A DNA stretch of 64,000 bases from Nageia nagi (GCA_050084985.1 JBITNC010000002.1:34410001-34474000); one strand, 5' to 3'. Counted from the first letter of the stretch, positions 36,241 through 49,345 are shown. The notes: a model not told the origin generated them from the letters alone. Numbers and translations: made by a program.

Positions 36241-38000
36241 GAGGGAGTGAAGTTTGAATTCTTATGTTGAATTCATGTTTGTGATGACAAATTCACCCCT
36301 AGGAGGATTTTATGTTGTATAGTGTTCATTTTGTTGTACAGCTTCGTGATAAGTTTGCTCTATGTGAGGATAAATAGAAATGTTATTAATATTTGCAAAT
36401 AACATAAAAATAGTTTAATTAAAAAGATAAAGTGTGGATAAACATATTGAAGGAAAGCACAATGCCACTAAATTAAATATATCTAAGGAGATCCTAGTGC
36501 TTCTCAAGACTCTATTGGTGACATATATGTAACAATTATATGAACATGTTTCTCATGCCTATGATCTCTATCTCCTCCAAAGTCAAAGGCCTTGTGTCCT
36601 TATGTTCTCACTTTTCATATATTTTAATCTTTTGTTTGTTTTGTTTTCCTCACCATCATACTATTGTAAATTTTCATTGATGGTTATATTGTTGTATGAT
36701 CTATATTGTTTACTCTCATATTGTTTGTTAAGTACCTTGACTATATCCTTATTTTCAATCAAAGATTCAAATATCAACCTCTAAAATATATGGATGGCTT
36801 TTATTAGTTGGCTTCTTACTCCTTTTACAAGTCTATAACAAGTGATAAATGATGAATTTGACTCATATGCACATTTAATCTCTAGTGATAAGCTTGTGTT
36901 TATAACTAATATGTACCACAAACCACATGGTCGCATATATACAAACTCCTCCCAACCACCCTAACAACATGCCATGTTCCTTTTAATAGCATCTATGAAA
37001 ATCTCTCTAGGATCAAGAACTTGTTGTACTAGCCTCATCTCTTATCCATCAACCTATAAGAAATACATGAGATTATGCTATAAAATGTTCAATTTTATGT
37101 ATATCCAACAAAAAGTGTAGAAATACCAACTATTAAAATCTAAGGTGACTACCAATATCTAGAGTATGGATAGCAAAACTTAAAGTTTCTTTCCACTTAT
37201 GTATTGTAAATATTTTATCTTTCTTGAATTTGTACCTACAAAATTAAAACTTGAAAAAACTTAGGTGCAATATGCACTACATGTGAAGCCTCCTTGGGCC
37301 TTCTAGATCCAAGACAAATTGATCTAAAAAAGAATAAAAATATTTCAAAGCCTATCAAAATCATGTTTAACTATATAAAAAAAGTAATATGGAGATACTT
37401 TCATGTAATTTTGTTTGATATCATTACAAAGTGAAGACTAGTAAGATTGCTCAAACTTAAACTAGGAGTTTATAATCATCTCTTCATAGAAGAAAACTGA
37501 TGTAAATCATCCTTTATGTATGACCAATATTATTGATCCTTCACATGTTTTTAATAACATCAATTTTCTTCCTTGAAGAGATTGTATAAGCTCTTTGTTT
37601 AATTTTGAGCAATCTTATTGATCCTACATATGTTATTAATGATGTAAAAGAAAAATAAATAAAAATATAATAACTATGATTTCTTCCACTCATTCAAACA
37701 CATAAATTCATACTAAGAACTGAAAACATAAATGAGTTTCTTATAAAAAATTCATTACATTTATAAATTAAAATTAATGAATATGTTTCAAGTAATTATT
37801 ATATGTTGTCTCTATTAAGGGAAAACATATTTTTTTCATAAAATATACACAATAAATTGGTTTCTTATAAACAAAATGATGCCTCATTGAAATGTAGTTT
37901 CAAATACTAGAATGATTGCATGATATGCATAAAATGGATTTTCTAAAAAGGTTATAAGGAGTTTTAAGCATATTTAATTATCATGTATAAAGCCCAAATC
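36241..38000. other. non-coding; expected Cop-C1 3' LTR not found
   Basis: Sequence after the C1 pol does not align with 29081-29581. A TG-starting stretch TGTTGAATTCATGTTTGTG (36264) might be another LTR end, but no partner copy exists in the window. The rest is AT-rich without supported genes. Confidence 0.5.
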
Positions 38001-38008
38001 TACAACCT

Positions 38009-38071
38009 TTGCCTAAATTGGGTGTGTGGATGTGTCTCCTTGGTGCTTGTAGATCACATATGAGTGTAGGA
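38009..38071 (+). pseudogene. PPR E-motif fragment
   Basis: A 21-codon stretch reads LPKLGVWMCLLGACRSHMSV, the beginning of the E motif that follows the last PPR repeat in plant organelle RNA-editing factors. It stops at TAA after GI. The same motif recurs at 38360, so this looks like the left half of a local duplication separated by the A-rich repeat. Confidence 0.75.
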
Positions 38072-38330
38072 ATTTAAATAAGTCATTAAATAAATAATTA
38101 TAAAAAAATTAAATAAGTAATTTTACAAAAAAATTAATAAGTAATTTTACAAAAAATAAATAAATAATGTAAAAAAATAAATAAGAAATTTTAAAAAATA
38201 ACTATTTTTTTAAAACTTTAAATAAGTAATTTGTAACAAATTTAAATACATAATATAAAAAAAAACTAAATAAGTAATTTAAAAAAAAATTAAAATGTAA
38301 ATTTTAAAAAATGAAGAAGAAAATGTAATT
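38072..38330. repeat. A/T minisatellite, about 22-25 bp unit
   Basis: Imperfect repeats of AAATAAGTAATTTTACAAAAAA, roughly nine copies, lie between the two PPR E-motif copies. Confidence 0.75.
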
Positions 38331-38359
38331 GTGAGGTGTAAAGCTAAAATCATCAACCT

Positions 38360-38949
38360 TTGCCTAAATTGAGTGTGTTGATATGTCTACTTAATGCTTC
38401 TAGATCACATAAGAATGTAGAAATAGGGGAATTTTTAGCAATAATCTTTTTTTTGTCAGAGTGTAAATGTTCTCCATCTTATGTTCTTATGTCAAATATT
38501 TATTTTGTAGTGGGTAATCGGGATGATCTTAAAAGAGTATGTACATTGATCAAAGATAGAGAAATAAAAAAGACATAAGGATGTAGTTTGATTGAAGTTA
38601 CAAAAAGGGAACATGATTTTCTTGCAAGAGATAGAACAATACCTAAACAAAGGAAATCTATGAAAATTTGGAAAAATTGAATAAGATGAACATAGATGAG
38701 TATATGCTAAATATAGCACTTGTGTTGCATGATGTGGAGGCTAATGATAAAGAATTGCGTCAGTACTAGAGTAGTCAAATGTTGGCAACTATATTTAGGT
38801 TGTTAAGGACACTCCTTACAATAGTTATCAAGGTTATGAAGAACCTTTGAGTATGTGATGACTACAATACTGCAACCAAATTTATCTTCAAGATTATCTC
38901 AAGGGACATTTTTGTGATGGAAGGGAACCAATTTCATCATTTCAAATAG
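38360..38949 (+). pseudogene. PPR-DYW protein C-terminus (E, E+ and DYW domains), inactive
   Basis: The frame begins LPKLSVLICLLNASRSHKNV (E motif). It goes on with SYVLMSNIYFVVGNRDDLKR, GCSLIEVTKREHDFLARDRT and, after one frameshift near 38650, LEKLNKMNIDEYMLNIALVL and ATKFIFKIISRDIFVMEGNQ before FHHFK and a stop. This is the tail of a plant DYW-type PPR protein, a C-to-U RNA-editing deaminase of mitochondria or plastids. The zinc-binding HxE box is replaced by stop-Ser-Ser-Gln, the CxxCH box reads VCDDYN, and the terminal DYW tripeptide is absent. No PPR array precedes it, so it is a 3' fragment. Confidence 0.85.
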
Positions 38950-41236
38950 TAAATATTGGAAAAGGTATTACAAGTAACTTAGTACTGTTGTATGAACAAA
39001 CTAAAGCAAATCTTAATTATCCTTCATTGGTAAAGTTTACAAAAATATTTTTTCGCAAAGGCCCAAAATACTTTTAAGTAAATTCAATTATAAGGTATAA
39101 AGCTAAACTTTGTAACCTTTTTTGGTATTCTTCTAGCAAGTGTGATGATCCATTTGATCATGAATTTATGCCATATGAGTTATATGAACTTCGATTATCC
39201 CTTAATCTATGCACTTCATATAATCTTGTATGTGCATGGGTCATCAACTCATGCCTATCATGGCATGACATTGCCCCCATGCCCATGTCAAATTAATCAA
39301 ATGTAGCATAACAAGTACTTTTACAATGTTTGAATAACCCTTAGAATATGTGAATGCCATAGAGCTCATTGACTTTACAATGTTCAATTAACCTATCTCT
39401 CAACTATATTCGATTAGTCAAAGTCTTAACATCATTTGATTAATCAAGATCTAATAAGTGTTTGATTACATATGTATCAACAAACTTAGGATATAGATGA
39501 TGCGCAATAGTGATGTACGGGCTAAGCATCATACGATTAACCAAATATCGATGACATTCCATTAATCCAAAGAACAAAGACATTCTATTAACTTCTATTT
39601 TCATGAGTTCACCACCTTGAATGCAATTTGAATATCTATCTCGCATATCAAGGATTTCATTAATGGCCTAGGCTAATTGAACTATATTTAGAGGTTTATA
39701 CATAGGTTGATTAGCCCATATGTTATATCCCCTTACCTCCATTTTGAATATTTCCAACCATCATAAATGCATCCATTAATACAATTGTTAATCAAATGTT
39801 ATTTAGACATTTATACACATTTGGATTAACCCCTAACCCATATAGTTTAGTACATGTGAAGGATTACTAGGTTAATCAAACTTTATTTAGCCCGATAGAT
39901 GAAGTTTGATCAACCCCCTTTAAATATATGAGAATATGGTCATTCTCTTTCACATTGTTGTGTGCATGCTAGGATATTTATGTTGAAATGAGCTCTCAAA
40001 CTTCATTTTGCAATCCATAAGTATCTACATGTCCTTGGGTTCTTCATATAGGTTTTTATTTATTCTTCAACTTGCACTCCATGAAAGTTTGCATGCATAT
40101 TGCAGTTTTTAAAAAAATACCCATGTATTCTCTATGCTTATAAATTTTTCCATAACCTATGATAATTGCATTCCATGAGATTGCATTTTAATGAGGCATT
40201 TTATCAAAAAAATTGATATGCCCTTTCAATGTATCCATTTTGTGCATATTATATGATCATTGTAGTCTATGAAACTATTTTTGCATCATGCATTTCAAAC
40301 CTTCATGCTCTAATTCTCTCTTGATGGTTAGTTTTAAAACCCTCTAGCTTGAATTCCATCTCTCAATGGTTATGGTTAGTTTTAAAACAATAAGTAATTG
40401 TCCACAAGTTTACTAAACTTCTCCTTGATGCTTGGTTGTAAAATCCTCTTACTCAATCCATTAGTAATGTATGTATAATTATTCATACCAAGAATAATGA
40501 GATAAGAGTCATTCATGCTATTAAATTATTTACAAAACTTATGTCTTCTAAATTTTTTCCATACATGTTTGTCAAGGTTGCTACCACAATTGCATATGAA
40601 ATAAATTGGCATCGAATCAATAGTTTTTGCAATCATTTCATGGTATTCAAAGATTTTTCCAAAATAAATAATTTACTAAAAAAAGCTTTATTCCATTTAC
40701 ACAAAAAATATCCTTTAATCAATAAATTGTAATTACTGCATGAACATTGTAAATCCTTCTAAATGGTGGAAATAGTTTGCATCTCTGATAATAATTTATT
40801 GTGTAATAATTTTAGAAAGAATCTTTATATTAGAGTAAAAATTAGTGTATCTACTAACAAAGGCATTAAATTGAGCTATGAAACTTATTTGAAGAAATGT
40901 AAGGATCTTTGCCTGTCTTTGAAGAAATATGAGACTTTATCCTCAAACTAAAAAAGATATCAAAGATTTAAAGTTTTTGGAGGAAATAAAAATTACTTGT
41001 ATGCTTGTGTTGGACCAAAGCCTCATAGTATCAATCTAATTGCCTTTTAGCAACATGTATACAATTGATGAAAACCTAGTGGGTGTATTTTTCTTATTCA
41101 AATGATTTGATACTTACATAGATTTATGACAAATAAGTATATTGTGAAAAGATTTGAGTCCATTGGAGTGAAAATGAGATAAAAAATAAATCTTAATGAA
41201 TTGTTATATAACTATATTAAAATATTTGATACATTG
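38950..41236. other. non-coding, rich in TTAATCAAA-type words
   Basis: No gene is supported. Between about 39140 and 39910 short words of the type GATTAATCAAA / GATTAACCAAA recur many times in both spacing and sense, similar to words at 48340 and 51020. Short frames at 40541 and 40763 have no domain features. Confidence 0.55.
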
Positions 41237-41346
41237 CATTTGTGTAACACCATTGAAGTTGAATTTGTGTAACATTGTTAATTTTGGATGTCCACATTCA
41301 TTTTCATCTACTTGAATTCAAAGCACTAAATATTTTAAAAAAAAAA
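41237..41346 (+). repeat. 110-bp dispersed repeat, copy 1
   Basis: CATTTGTGTAACACCATTGAAG through GAATTCAAAGCACTAAATATT and an A-run. It is direct-repeated at 45591-45699 with few changes and contains an internal duplicate of TTTGTGTAACA. Confidence 0.85.
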
Positions 41347-41699
41347 TTCAAGTAAGAATATGAATGTATGTTAAGCGATATGATAAGATAAAAAATCAAT
41401 CTCTAGTAAGCAGAATGTTACTGTAACATGAAAATACTTTAATAGCATGAGTGATTTGTATTGGATTATTCTTGTTATGAATCATTATACATGCAATGTT
41501 GATGGACTAATATATTTTTACAATGCATAGGCAAAAGAAAATGTTGAGTTGTTGCAATTGATGGTTTGGCTTATGGTGGCAACATTTAACTTAGTAATGG
41601 TTGGTATTTATTTTTGCATTTCTTTATACAATAATATTAGAATTATGCAAGTATACAATTTACTTATTATATTTTGATCTCCTTCACTTCTAATAGGTT

Positions 41700-43970
41700 G
41701 ACACTGACTATGCACATGGTATAGAAGGTGAATGGAATACTAATAGGAGGAGTGGCAAGTTGAGATACCACTGTGAGGTTGATACATATCATCTTTACCC
41801 ATCCATACTAATTTGCTCATGTATGATTTTTAATAACAATAGGAATGACTCTTATAATGGTTTACCACCTATATCGAAAATGAAAAGGGGTAGGCTAACA
41901 ACAACCTCAAAACCATCAACATATAGTAAAATGAAATACTTGTAAAGAAAATAGAATCTTGAACATGTATTTTGCAATCAACATAACTCCAAACAAAATA
42001 GATTGGTGAAGGTTGCAATGACCAAAGAGCAAGTGATTTTATATTTAGAACTATCAATGGAAGTATAAGAAGAGATTATTAGAGAAATAATTAACTATAA
42101 TAACCATGAAAAGAGAGAAACTCATTGGAAGTGATATTTGATAAAGAAACACATAAAGCTATTGTATTATTTTTTACTAATCAAATTTTTATAGGTATTT
42201 TCATATCTAGTGCATTGATATATATTTTCTATGATTAGGGTGCACCATTACCTATATACTTGGAAGAATTGGATGAGTTGAAATAACCATCTTCCATACA
42301 CTTCAAAGACTTTGGATATGTTGATAGATGTGACTTCACATTCTTTGATAATGAAGATACCAATACTACAGAAGGGAGAAATGCTAGCAATGAAAATACA
42401 TCACTAGATAATGCCCCACATAAAGAGGTGAGCATATGATTTGCATTTATGTTCTTCAATATTGCAATATTTTTTGACATTGATAACCTTATTTTTTTTA
42501 TACTCCATTTATTTTGCTCCATGAAGAAATATGTTGAGATCAATGCGTCACTAGAGAATGGTCCACCTCCTCTTATTAAAAACTCTTTTCATGTTATTAT
42601 GTAGAGATAGGAGGTGAGCATATAACTATGTATTGTAATGGCATTAAATAATGTTCCTATTATAGGAAATGAGAAAATAATTCATATTATAAATTTGATA
42701 CCTTGATCTTGATTAGGATACCAGTATTGTGTATTCAAGATACCACCACTTCATATGCAAATGAAGGAAATGAAAATGTCACTCAAAAGGTGAGCATGTG
42801 TGTCAAGGAATCGATAATGTCATTTTTTGGAATGATGTCAACTAGAAATGAAAATGTTTTTGTACTAAATTATTGTTTGAATTTATGATTTATGATTTAC
42901 TACCATTTGGTATTCATTTTTAAAGACTGTTACTCCTTTCTAACTAGATGCTCCAAAAATAAGTTAATCTTATGACATTACACATTTATGGAGATTGATC
43001 CTCTCATATAGACATCTTTTTTTTAGGATGTGGGTATAGGAATGACTACCACTGCAAATGCAAATGAAGGAAATGGAAATGCAATGAAGAGAATGTAAGA
43101 TAGGATAATAATACATATAGAATAAAGAATTTAGATACAAATGCATATTAAGGTAATGTGACAAATGAATATATCGCTCAACTAGTAATAACTAAACTCA
43201 TATTGTTGTATTTATCATTGTACTTAGTTTAATATTTATCCTTGTATTTATCATAATTCTATATGACACAAGAAAATGGGACACATGAAAATCAATGGAA
43301 TCAAACACATGAAAATGCTATAGAAATGACAAAGAAAACATATGCAAATGCAAATGAAGGGGATGTGACAAAGGAATGTGTCACTCAATCAGTAAAAATT
43401 GAACTCATATTGTTGTATTTATCATTATTCTTAACTTAATATTTAGCATTATATTTATCATAGTTCTATGTTACACAAGATAGTGTTACAAAAGAAATAA
43501 AGAGTTCAAATACAAATGCAGATGAAGGGAAATGGACATAGGAAAATGAAGAAAATATAGATCATGGCACTTTAAATCATGTATAAAGTTCATTTGTATT
43601 ACCACTCGATAGCTAGTCTTCCAATGACTTCTTATTTGTATTACCACTTTGAATCAAGACATATGTTTTATCTGTAGCAATGCACTTTATGATGTATAGC
43701 TTGCAATTTTATATCTATTCACCTTGTTTGTTTAGAAAAATATTGTAGAAGCAATATAGAAGAATGTGTCACTCAATTGGTAATAGTTGAATTCAAATTA
43801 TTGTATTTATCATTATACTTAGCTTAATATTTCTTGTTGTATTTATCATAATTCTATGTTATACAAGAAAGTGCTATAGACTAAATAAAGAGTTTGAATG
43901 CAAATGCAGATGAAGGGCAAGGGAAAAATGAAAATGTAGAAAATTCATAATGTAACACTTTGAATTAGGT
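41700..43970 (+). pseudogene. unknown decayed gene with tandemly repeated exon-intron modules
   Basis: A frame near 41705-41945 reads GEWNTNRRSGKLRYHCEVDT; a later piece reads FGYVDRCDFTFFDNEDTNTT (about 42310). Exon-like pieces encoding Asn/Glu/Thr-rich peptides such as TTTSYANEGNENVT, TTTANANEGNGNAM and TYANANEGDVTKEC then recur. Three of them end at identical donor-like GTGAGCAT sites (42428, 42614, 42790). Further downstream three copies of a ~95-bp intron-like segment (starts about 43178, 43387, 43773) run from a TAATAACTxAACTCATATTG word to ATGTTACACAAG. I do not recognise the protein; the repeat peptides are low-complexity. Stops in upstream pieces (for example after ELDELK) suggest decay. 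It could be a repetitive host gene or a transposon-borne one. Confidence 0.45.
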
Positions 43971-43997
43971 ATTTAATTCATTTGTACTACATTTTAA

Positions 43998-44040
43998 TAT
44001 ATATATATATATATAGTATGCATGTATGTATGTATGTATG
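43998..44040. repeat. (AT)n / (ATGT)n microsatellite
   Basis: A TATATATATATATA tract is followed by GTATGCATGTATGTATGTATG. Confidence 0.9.
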
Positions 44041-44099
44041 ACTAGATTTATTACAAAATACACTTGTAGCTATTGTATTTGGAATATTATTCCACATTG

Positions 44100-46125
44100 C
44101 CTTCATATTCCTTGATAATATCTCTAATTTTATATAGATCTCATATATTTTTTACTGTGATTTATCACCAAAAAAATGTACTCTTTTAACAACTTCAATC
44201 CAACTACATCTAGGTGGCTTTTTGATTCCTCTATCTTTCATCAATATCCTTGCTCTTTCAACATCATCCCAGTTGCCCACTTTAGCATAAATATTTGAAA
44301 TATTAACATAATATGGAGAATATTTATACTACAATAAAAAAATTATTATTACCAAAAATTCCCTTATTCCTACATTCTTATGCGATCTACAAGCACCAAG
44401 CAAACAAATCCACACACCCAATTCAGGTTTCATGGGTATGTTGATAATGAAGTTCAAAGCTTCCTCAAGATAGCTTGCATGGCTAAGAAGGTCAACAATG
44501 CATGCATAATGATCCATCCTATGAATAATGCAATAAGGGTTACTCATGTTATTAAAATATTTACAACCCTTAACCACTAGACTTGCATGGTTGCATGCAA
44601 GTAGAACACATACAAAAGTTATGTTGTTCGGGTTAGATCCCAAGTGCTTCATCAGATCAAAGAGTTTAATATCATCCTTGTTGTATCCATGAATTGCATA
44701 TCCTTTAATCATTGCATTCTATGAAATTGTGTCTGGTTCATGCATCTTGTCAAATGATTTCTAGGCCTTGTGTATTCTTTCTATAGATGCCTCAAAATGA
44801 ACCTTTATGTATTTAATATATCATTTTAATCCCTTAATAAATTATTATGTAAAAAGGGATTAAAAATGTATAAAAGAGGTTTAGGCCATGTATTTGACCC
44901 TTGTGGATTGGAAAGGGGTCAAAATATCAAATTCATGTAAAGTTAGATCATATATAAAGGCATCATTTGATGACCTATAGATCATGAGCGAATCATGGGA
45001 AAATAATCATTTCAAGCTAATACAAGGATTATCAATTAAAGATCATTTTAAGGATTTCAACTTGCTTTATATATCTACATTGTGCATATGTTATTCTATA
45101 AGTTCCCATGTATGTTCATAATTTAATTATTTGATCATCACTACATTCTTGTTCATGTCTGTAATTTCACTTATCTTACAATGTTGATGGCATGCCAATT
45201 CTAGGACATCGATGGCATACTTGTTCATGAATATATGCTCTATCTTTTGTATATTTTATGATTAATGGAATGAATATAGAATCTAAGTAAACACTAATAC
45301 ATTCATGCTACATGTTATTTCCATATTTCTGATATATGCATCAATATTTACAAAGTAGAGCAATAGTGCTTTAATCAACCCCATTTGCATTAATTACATT
45401 ATTTAGCTACTACACTTTCAAATTTTACATACATGTCTATCAAGGCACTCATGATCACAATATTCAATGAAAAACCATTTTCAACTACTCTTTTATGTAT
45501 GTATATACCTCTTTCTAGAGCTACCATGGTGGCACATATCATAAGAATGTTTGAAAAGGTTAAAAAGTTTGGCTTTACTCTTGACAATTTCATTTGTGTA
45601 ACACTATAGAAGTTGAATTTGTGTAACATTATTGATTTTGGATGTCCACATTCTTTTTCATCAACATGAATTCAAAGCAACAAATATTTAAAAAAAAAAA
45701 TACAAAAGTTACATTGTTAGGGTTGGATCCCAAGTGCTTCATCAAATCAAAGAGTTTAATGGCATCCTCACTATAGCCATGAATTGTATATCCTCTAAGC
45801 ATTGCATTCCATGAAACTATGTCTACTTCATGCATCTTATCAAATAATTCCCAGGCCTTATGTAGACTTACATATTTTTCATACATGTCTATTAGGGCAC
45901 TCATGACCACAACATTCAATGAAAAACCATTTTCAACTACTCTTTGAAGTATGTTTGTACCTTCTTCTAGAGCTCCTATGGTGGCAAATGCTAGAAGAAT
46001 ATTGGAAAAGGTTATAGAGTCTAACTTTACTCCTGATAATTGCATTTCCTTAAAAGTCACTAGGGCTTTCTCAAAAAATTCATTTTATGTATATCCTAAG
46101 ATCAATTCCATGACATGCTAAATAT
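44100..46125 (-). pseudogene. PPR-DYW-type pseudogene with partial internal duplication
   Basis: On the minus strand from about 46125: FFEKALVTFKEMQLSGVK, TFSNILLAFATIGALEEG, VVENGFSLNVVVMSALIDMY and FDKMHEVDIVSWNAMLRGYT are successive PLS-type PPR repeats. The frame is cut at 45697 by a T-run and the 110-bp repeat. A second diverged copy then reads KPNFLTFSNILMICATMVAL and ENGFSLNIVIMSALIDMYVK (45629-45399). About 590 bp of unrelated AT-rich sequence (44815-45400) interrupts. Then KSFDKMHEPDTIS, AMIKGYAIHGYNKDDIKLFD, MDHYACIVDLLSHASYLEEA and LGVWICLLGACRSHKNVGIR (44810-44330) carry on into the E motif, and IYAKVGNWDDVERARILMKD plus CSWIEVVKRVHFFGDKSQ (44310-44165). Intact relatives are organellar RNA-binding editing factors. 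Confidence 0.85.
45591..45699 (+). repeat. 110-bp dispersed repeat, copy 2, inside the PPR pseudogene
   Basis: Same sequence and orientation as 41237-41346. It lies exactly at the junction between the two duplicated PPR segments. Confidence 0.85.
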
Positions 46126-48300
46126 TATCTTATACATATTATCTGATACTCCATTTTTTTGGTCTATGCATACACTTGGTGAATATGCATAAATTAATTT
46201 AGATGCAAATGATATTGGTTATGGTTTGGGTTAAAATCCCACATCCTCATAAAATATCATAAAATATGTGATGCATAAATTTCAATATATCAATTTTAAT
46301 CTAAACCAAATTTAATATATCAATTTAATTACTTACCATGTTTGACTATAATTATCATTTTAATGGTTCCATGCACATCCAAGGTGGAGGTATTTTTCCA
46401 AGGTTACCCAATATGGTAGATTTTACCCAAAATGGTCTAAGGGAAGCACCCTTGGGAAAATAATTTTGGGGATTTTTTTGAGATTTGCCTATTTACACAT
46501 GGAATTGGTGGGATTCCCAAGGTTTCATATTTATGTGAGGATGGGTGGTTTAGCTCATGGTTTTCTAATACCACATTATGGTTTAGGGTTGAGGATTTTA
46601 CTATATATTCATTGTAATGAGTCATTTGTGATGAATTGTTCATTGTAAGCAACAATATAGAAGGAGGAGAAGCTCTTGACATGCTAGTGTAGCCTACATT
46701 GGATGAACCAAGGTAAATCTCATGTGTTCCTTATGTTTACAAGATTTTGATTTTTTTTTATTAATTCAGTTTTACAATATAATTTCATAATAGGTTTAGA
46801 TAAGTCTCTTCAAAAAGCATAAAACTCTACACATATTTTTTTAAGGAAAATAAAGGCTAGCATAGTGAAGTTATTAATAAGGGAAGTGCTTGTAGTGTTG
46901 GTTTTAAAAATTATTCATTGGTTATATAGAAACCTAGGGAGTTTGCCATCAAAAGAAATACTTGATAAAATTATAGTATATGGAAGTGCAAAGTAAAGAG
47001 ATATGTGTGGAGAAGAATACTATAAACAAAAATACCCTAATGGGTAGTATGAAATGTATGATTTGTTACAAAGGAAAGTTCAATCTCTATTAATGGGAGT
47101 TGAATATCTTATCATATTCAAATCAAGAATCATCGATGAGCTAGGTCCAAATCTAAATTCTCTTCAGTCATTTGATACTATGTGGGAAGACTTCTTAGAA
47201 AATGGTGAAATAGGTGTCTATGTAGTTAGTTGGGATGCCCATTTTTTATTTTGATGGTAGAAGAGGATGTATACTAGGTAATTTATACTAATGGCTATCA
47301 TTTGCAAGATGATAGTGCAAAAGGTTTTATATTGAAATTTGACATGAAAATATAATTGTATGAGAATGGAAAATTAAAATGCATAGGTATGGAATCTTGT
47401 AAAGAGTAGTTCACTAAATTTTTGACACAACATCAATTGGAGGAAGTGTACAAAAATATGTTCCAAGATCATAATGTTGCAATTTTCACTCAACTTAATA
47501 TCATATGATGGACTCGATAGTGGAGGACATAATGAATGTACATAGAACCCATCCAAGAGAACAAGACACACTGGCATAAATCCCCATAGGTTGATCCTAA
47601 AATAAAAAAAGAAGTGGATACAAAATTAGACCAATCTTGTAAGGAATAAGAAGGATAGACATTTAGTATAATACATTTTATATATGTGTATGTATATCTT
47701 TTGATAATCTAAAATTATGTATATGTATGTATTTATGTTATGTATAGAGTATATTTGATGTATGTATTTTGGTAACTTGAAACTATTTGAGTATATTATA
47801 TGCTTCAATAGAGTTTTACAAGAGTAATTCATATTGGTAGAAAGATTATCAATTTGATTAATAAGTGATGAGACTGTATGATTTTTATGAAACAGTGAGT
47901 GATAAAAAACTATAGGTTGGACTTCAAAGGTAAAGGAGATGGAGGTGGTTTTATGGCCATCTATATTTACCTTTATTAATATTTTCTTTCAATTTCAAAG
48001 TATGAATGTAATGTGAATAGGGTTTATTTAATGAAATGGAGGAATAGAGGATTTTGGGATGATTATATCTTTTATTAAATGAAGTTCAGGAAATGTTCTT
48101 GTTGTAAGAGTGATAATCATACACCTATTCATATTGACATCATTCTAGTGGGTAAGTGAAGTTTTGAGAAAATATTTCATTTCTTGGTGTAAGCAAGTTT
48201 TGAACAAAATTTGTGTTTCTTGCTTTACAAAAATGCAAATTTTGATCAAAACTTAGTTATAGAAAGACTATATTTCTTTTGTAACACCAATAGTTATAAT
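46126..48300. other. non-coding, no supported gene
   Basis: Frames at 46437-46682, 47054-47254 and 47374-47577 lack motifs. A phrase QHQLEEVYKNMF can be read near 47425-47460 but has no context. Low-complexity TATGTA words fill 47660-47760. Confidence 0.5.
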
Positions 48301-48430
48301 CAAACTGTGTATATGATAGGCTTTAATAAAAGTACATCTATGGCAAAGTTAATCGATCATCATCTATGATAGGGTTAATAAAACATCATTATAGGGGTTA
48401 AATGAGTTGGGTATAACCCAAAAATATTTG
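48290..48430 (+). repeat. dispersed TTAATCAA repeat, copy 1
   Basis: AATCAAACTGTGTATATGATAGG ... CATCATCTATGATAGGGTTAAT ... GGTTAAATGAGTTGGGTATA matches 50988-51115 in order and orientation. Each copy has internal ~30-bp repeats of GGTTAATCAAxCATCATCTATGA. Confidence 0.75.
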
Positions 48431-49345
48431 AAAATTATTCCAAGTTATGGATAACAAACATGTGGATCTTGAGGTGTAAAAGGTGGGGTAATTGCTACAA
48501 TGATAAAGTTTAGATCCACCAAGACTTAGGCAATGAGGTGGTGCTAAGCAAAGTAGATCTATGACTACAAAGAAGGGAAAATGCCATTCCTAGAGAAGCC
48601 ACACTAGAAAGGGATGACAACATGCAAATGGGTGATGCCAAGAAATGCAAAGATCATGATTTGCTTAGATCAACTACATAGGGGGCCACTAAGGTACAAA
48701 GAAAGAATAGGTCTAAGTGCCACCAAGGAGCTGATGATACATTATTACATAGACACCAAGAGGCTATGAATAGGAGAGACTCTTCTTGCCACGAAACTAG
48801 GAAACATATATGCAAAAAAAAAAAATCATGAGCTATGCCAAAATCCATAAAAGTCACAAACATCTTAGAGATCGAAGGTGGTATAATGTACATTTGAAAG
48901 GGGTATAATGTGTGTAGAGCTAGATCTCAATAGACTTTAGTTATGAACACCATGAGCAACCCTTACAGCATTATGTTGCACTCTTTGTGGCTCTCTTCCA
49001 CAAGCTTTAATTTCTTGGCCTCATTACCATGCATGATAATAGTCATCTCTAGCATCATATTTTGCACTAGCAACATACCTCCTTTTTCTCTATCGATCAA
49101 CATCACATTGTTGTTTGTTACATTAGTGGCATGTAGCCAATTTTTATGTCTTCTATTTCATTTTTGGCTACTAAGGGTGGGCCCCACTTTGATGACATGG
49201 ACCCACTAATGATGTGGAATTATCATCTCATTCTACTACTTGGTCTCCTTTCCAATTAGATATGGTAGCGTTATGGATCTCTTACATTAAATAGATTTCA
49301 TTAAAACTTAATTTTATTAAAATTATTAAATTTGATTTAATTAAT
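48431..49345. other. non-coding, no supported gene
   Basis: Moderately less AT-rich than surroundings with several polar peptides in translation, but every frame is stop-rich. A 12-A run is at about 48815. The 88-codon frame at 48943 is Ser/Ile/Leu-rich without a domain. Confidence 0.5.

Noticed and set aside
36264-36800. TGTTGAATTCATG as start of a Cop-C1 3' LTR
   Set aside because: It does not align with the Cop-C1 5' LTR (29081-29581) and no other copy exists in the window, so I did not annotate an LTR.
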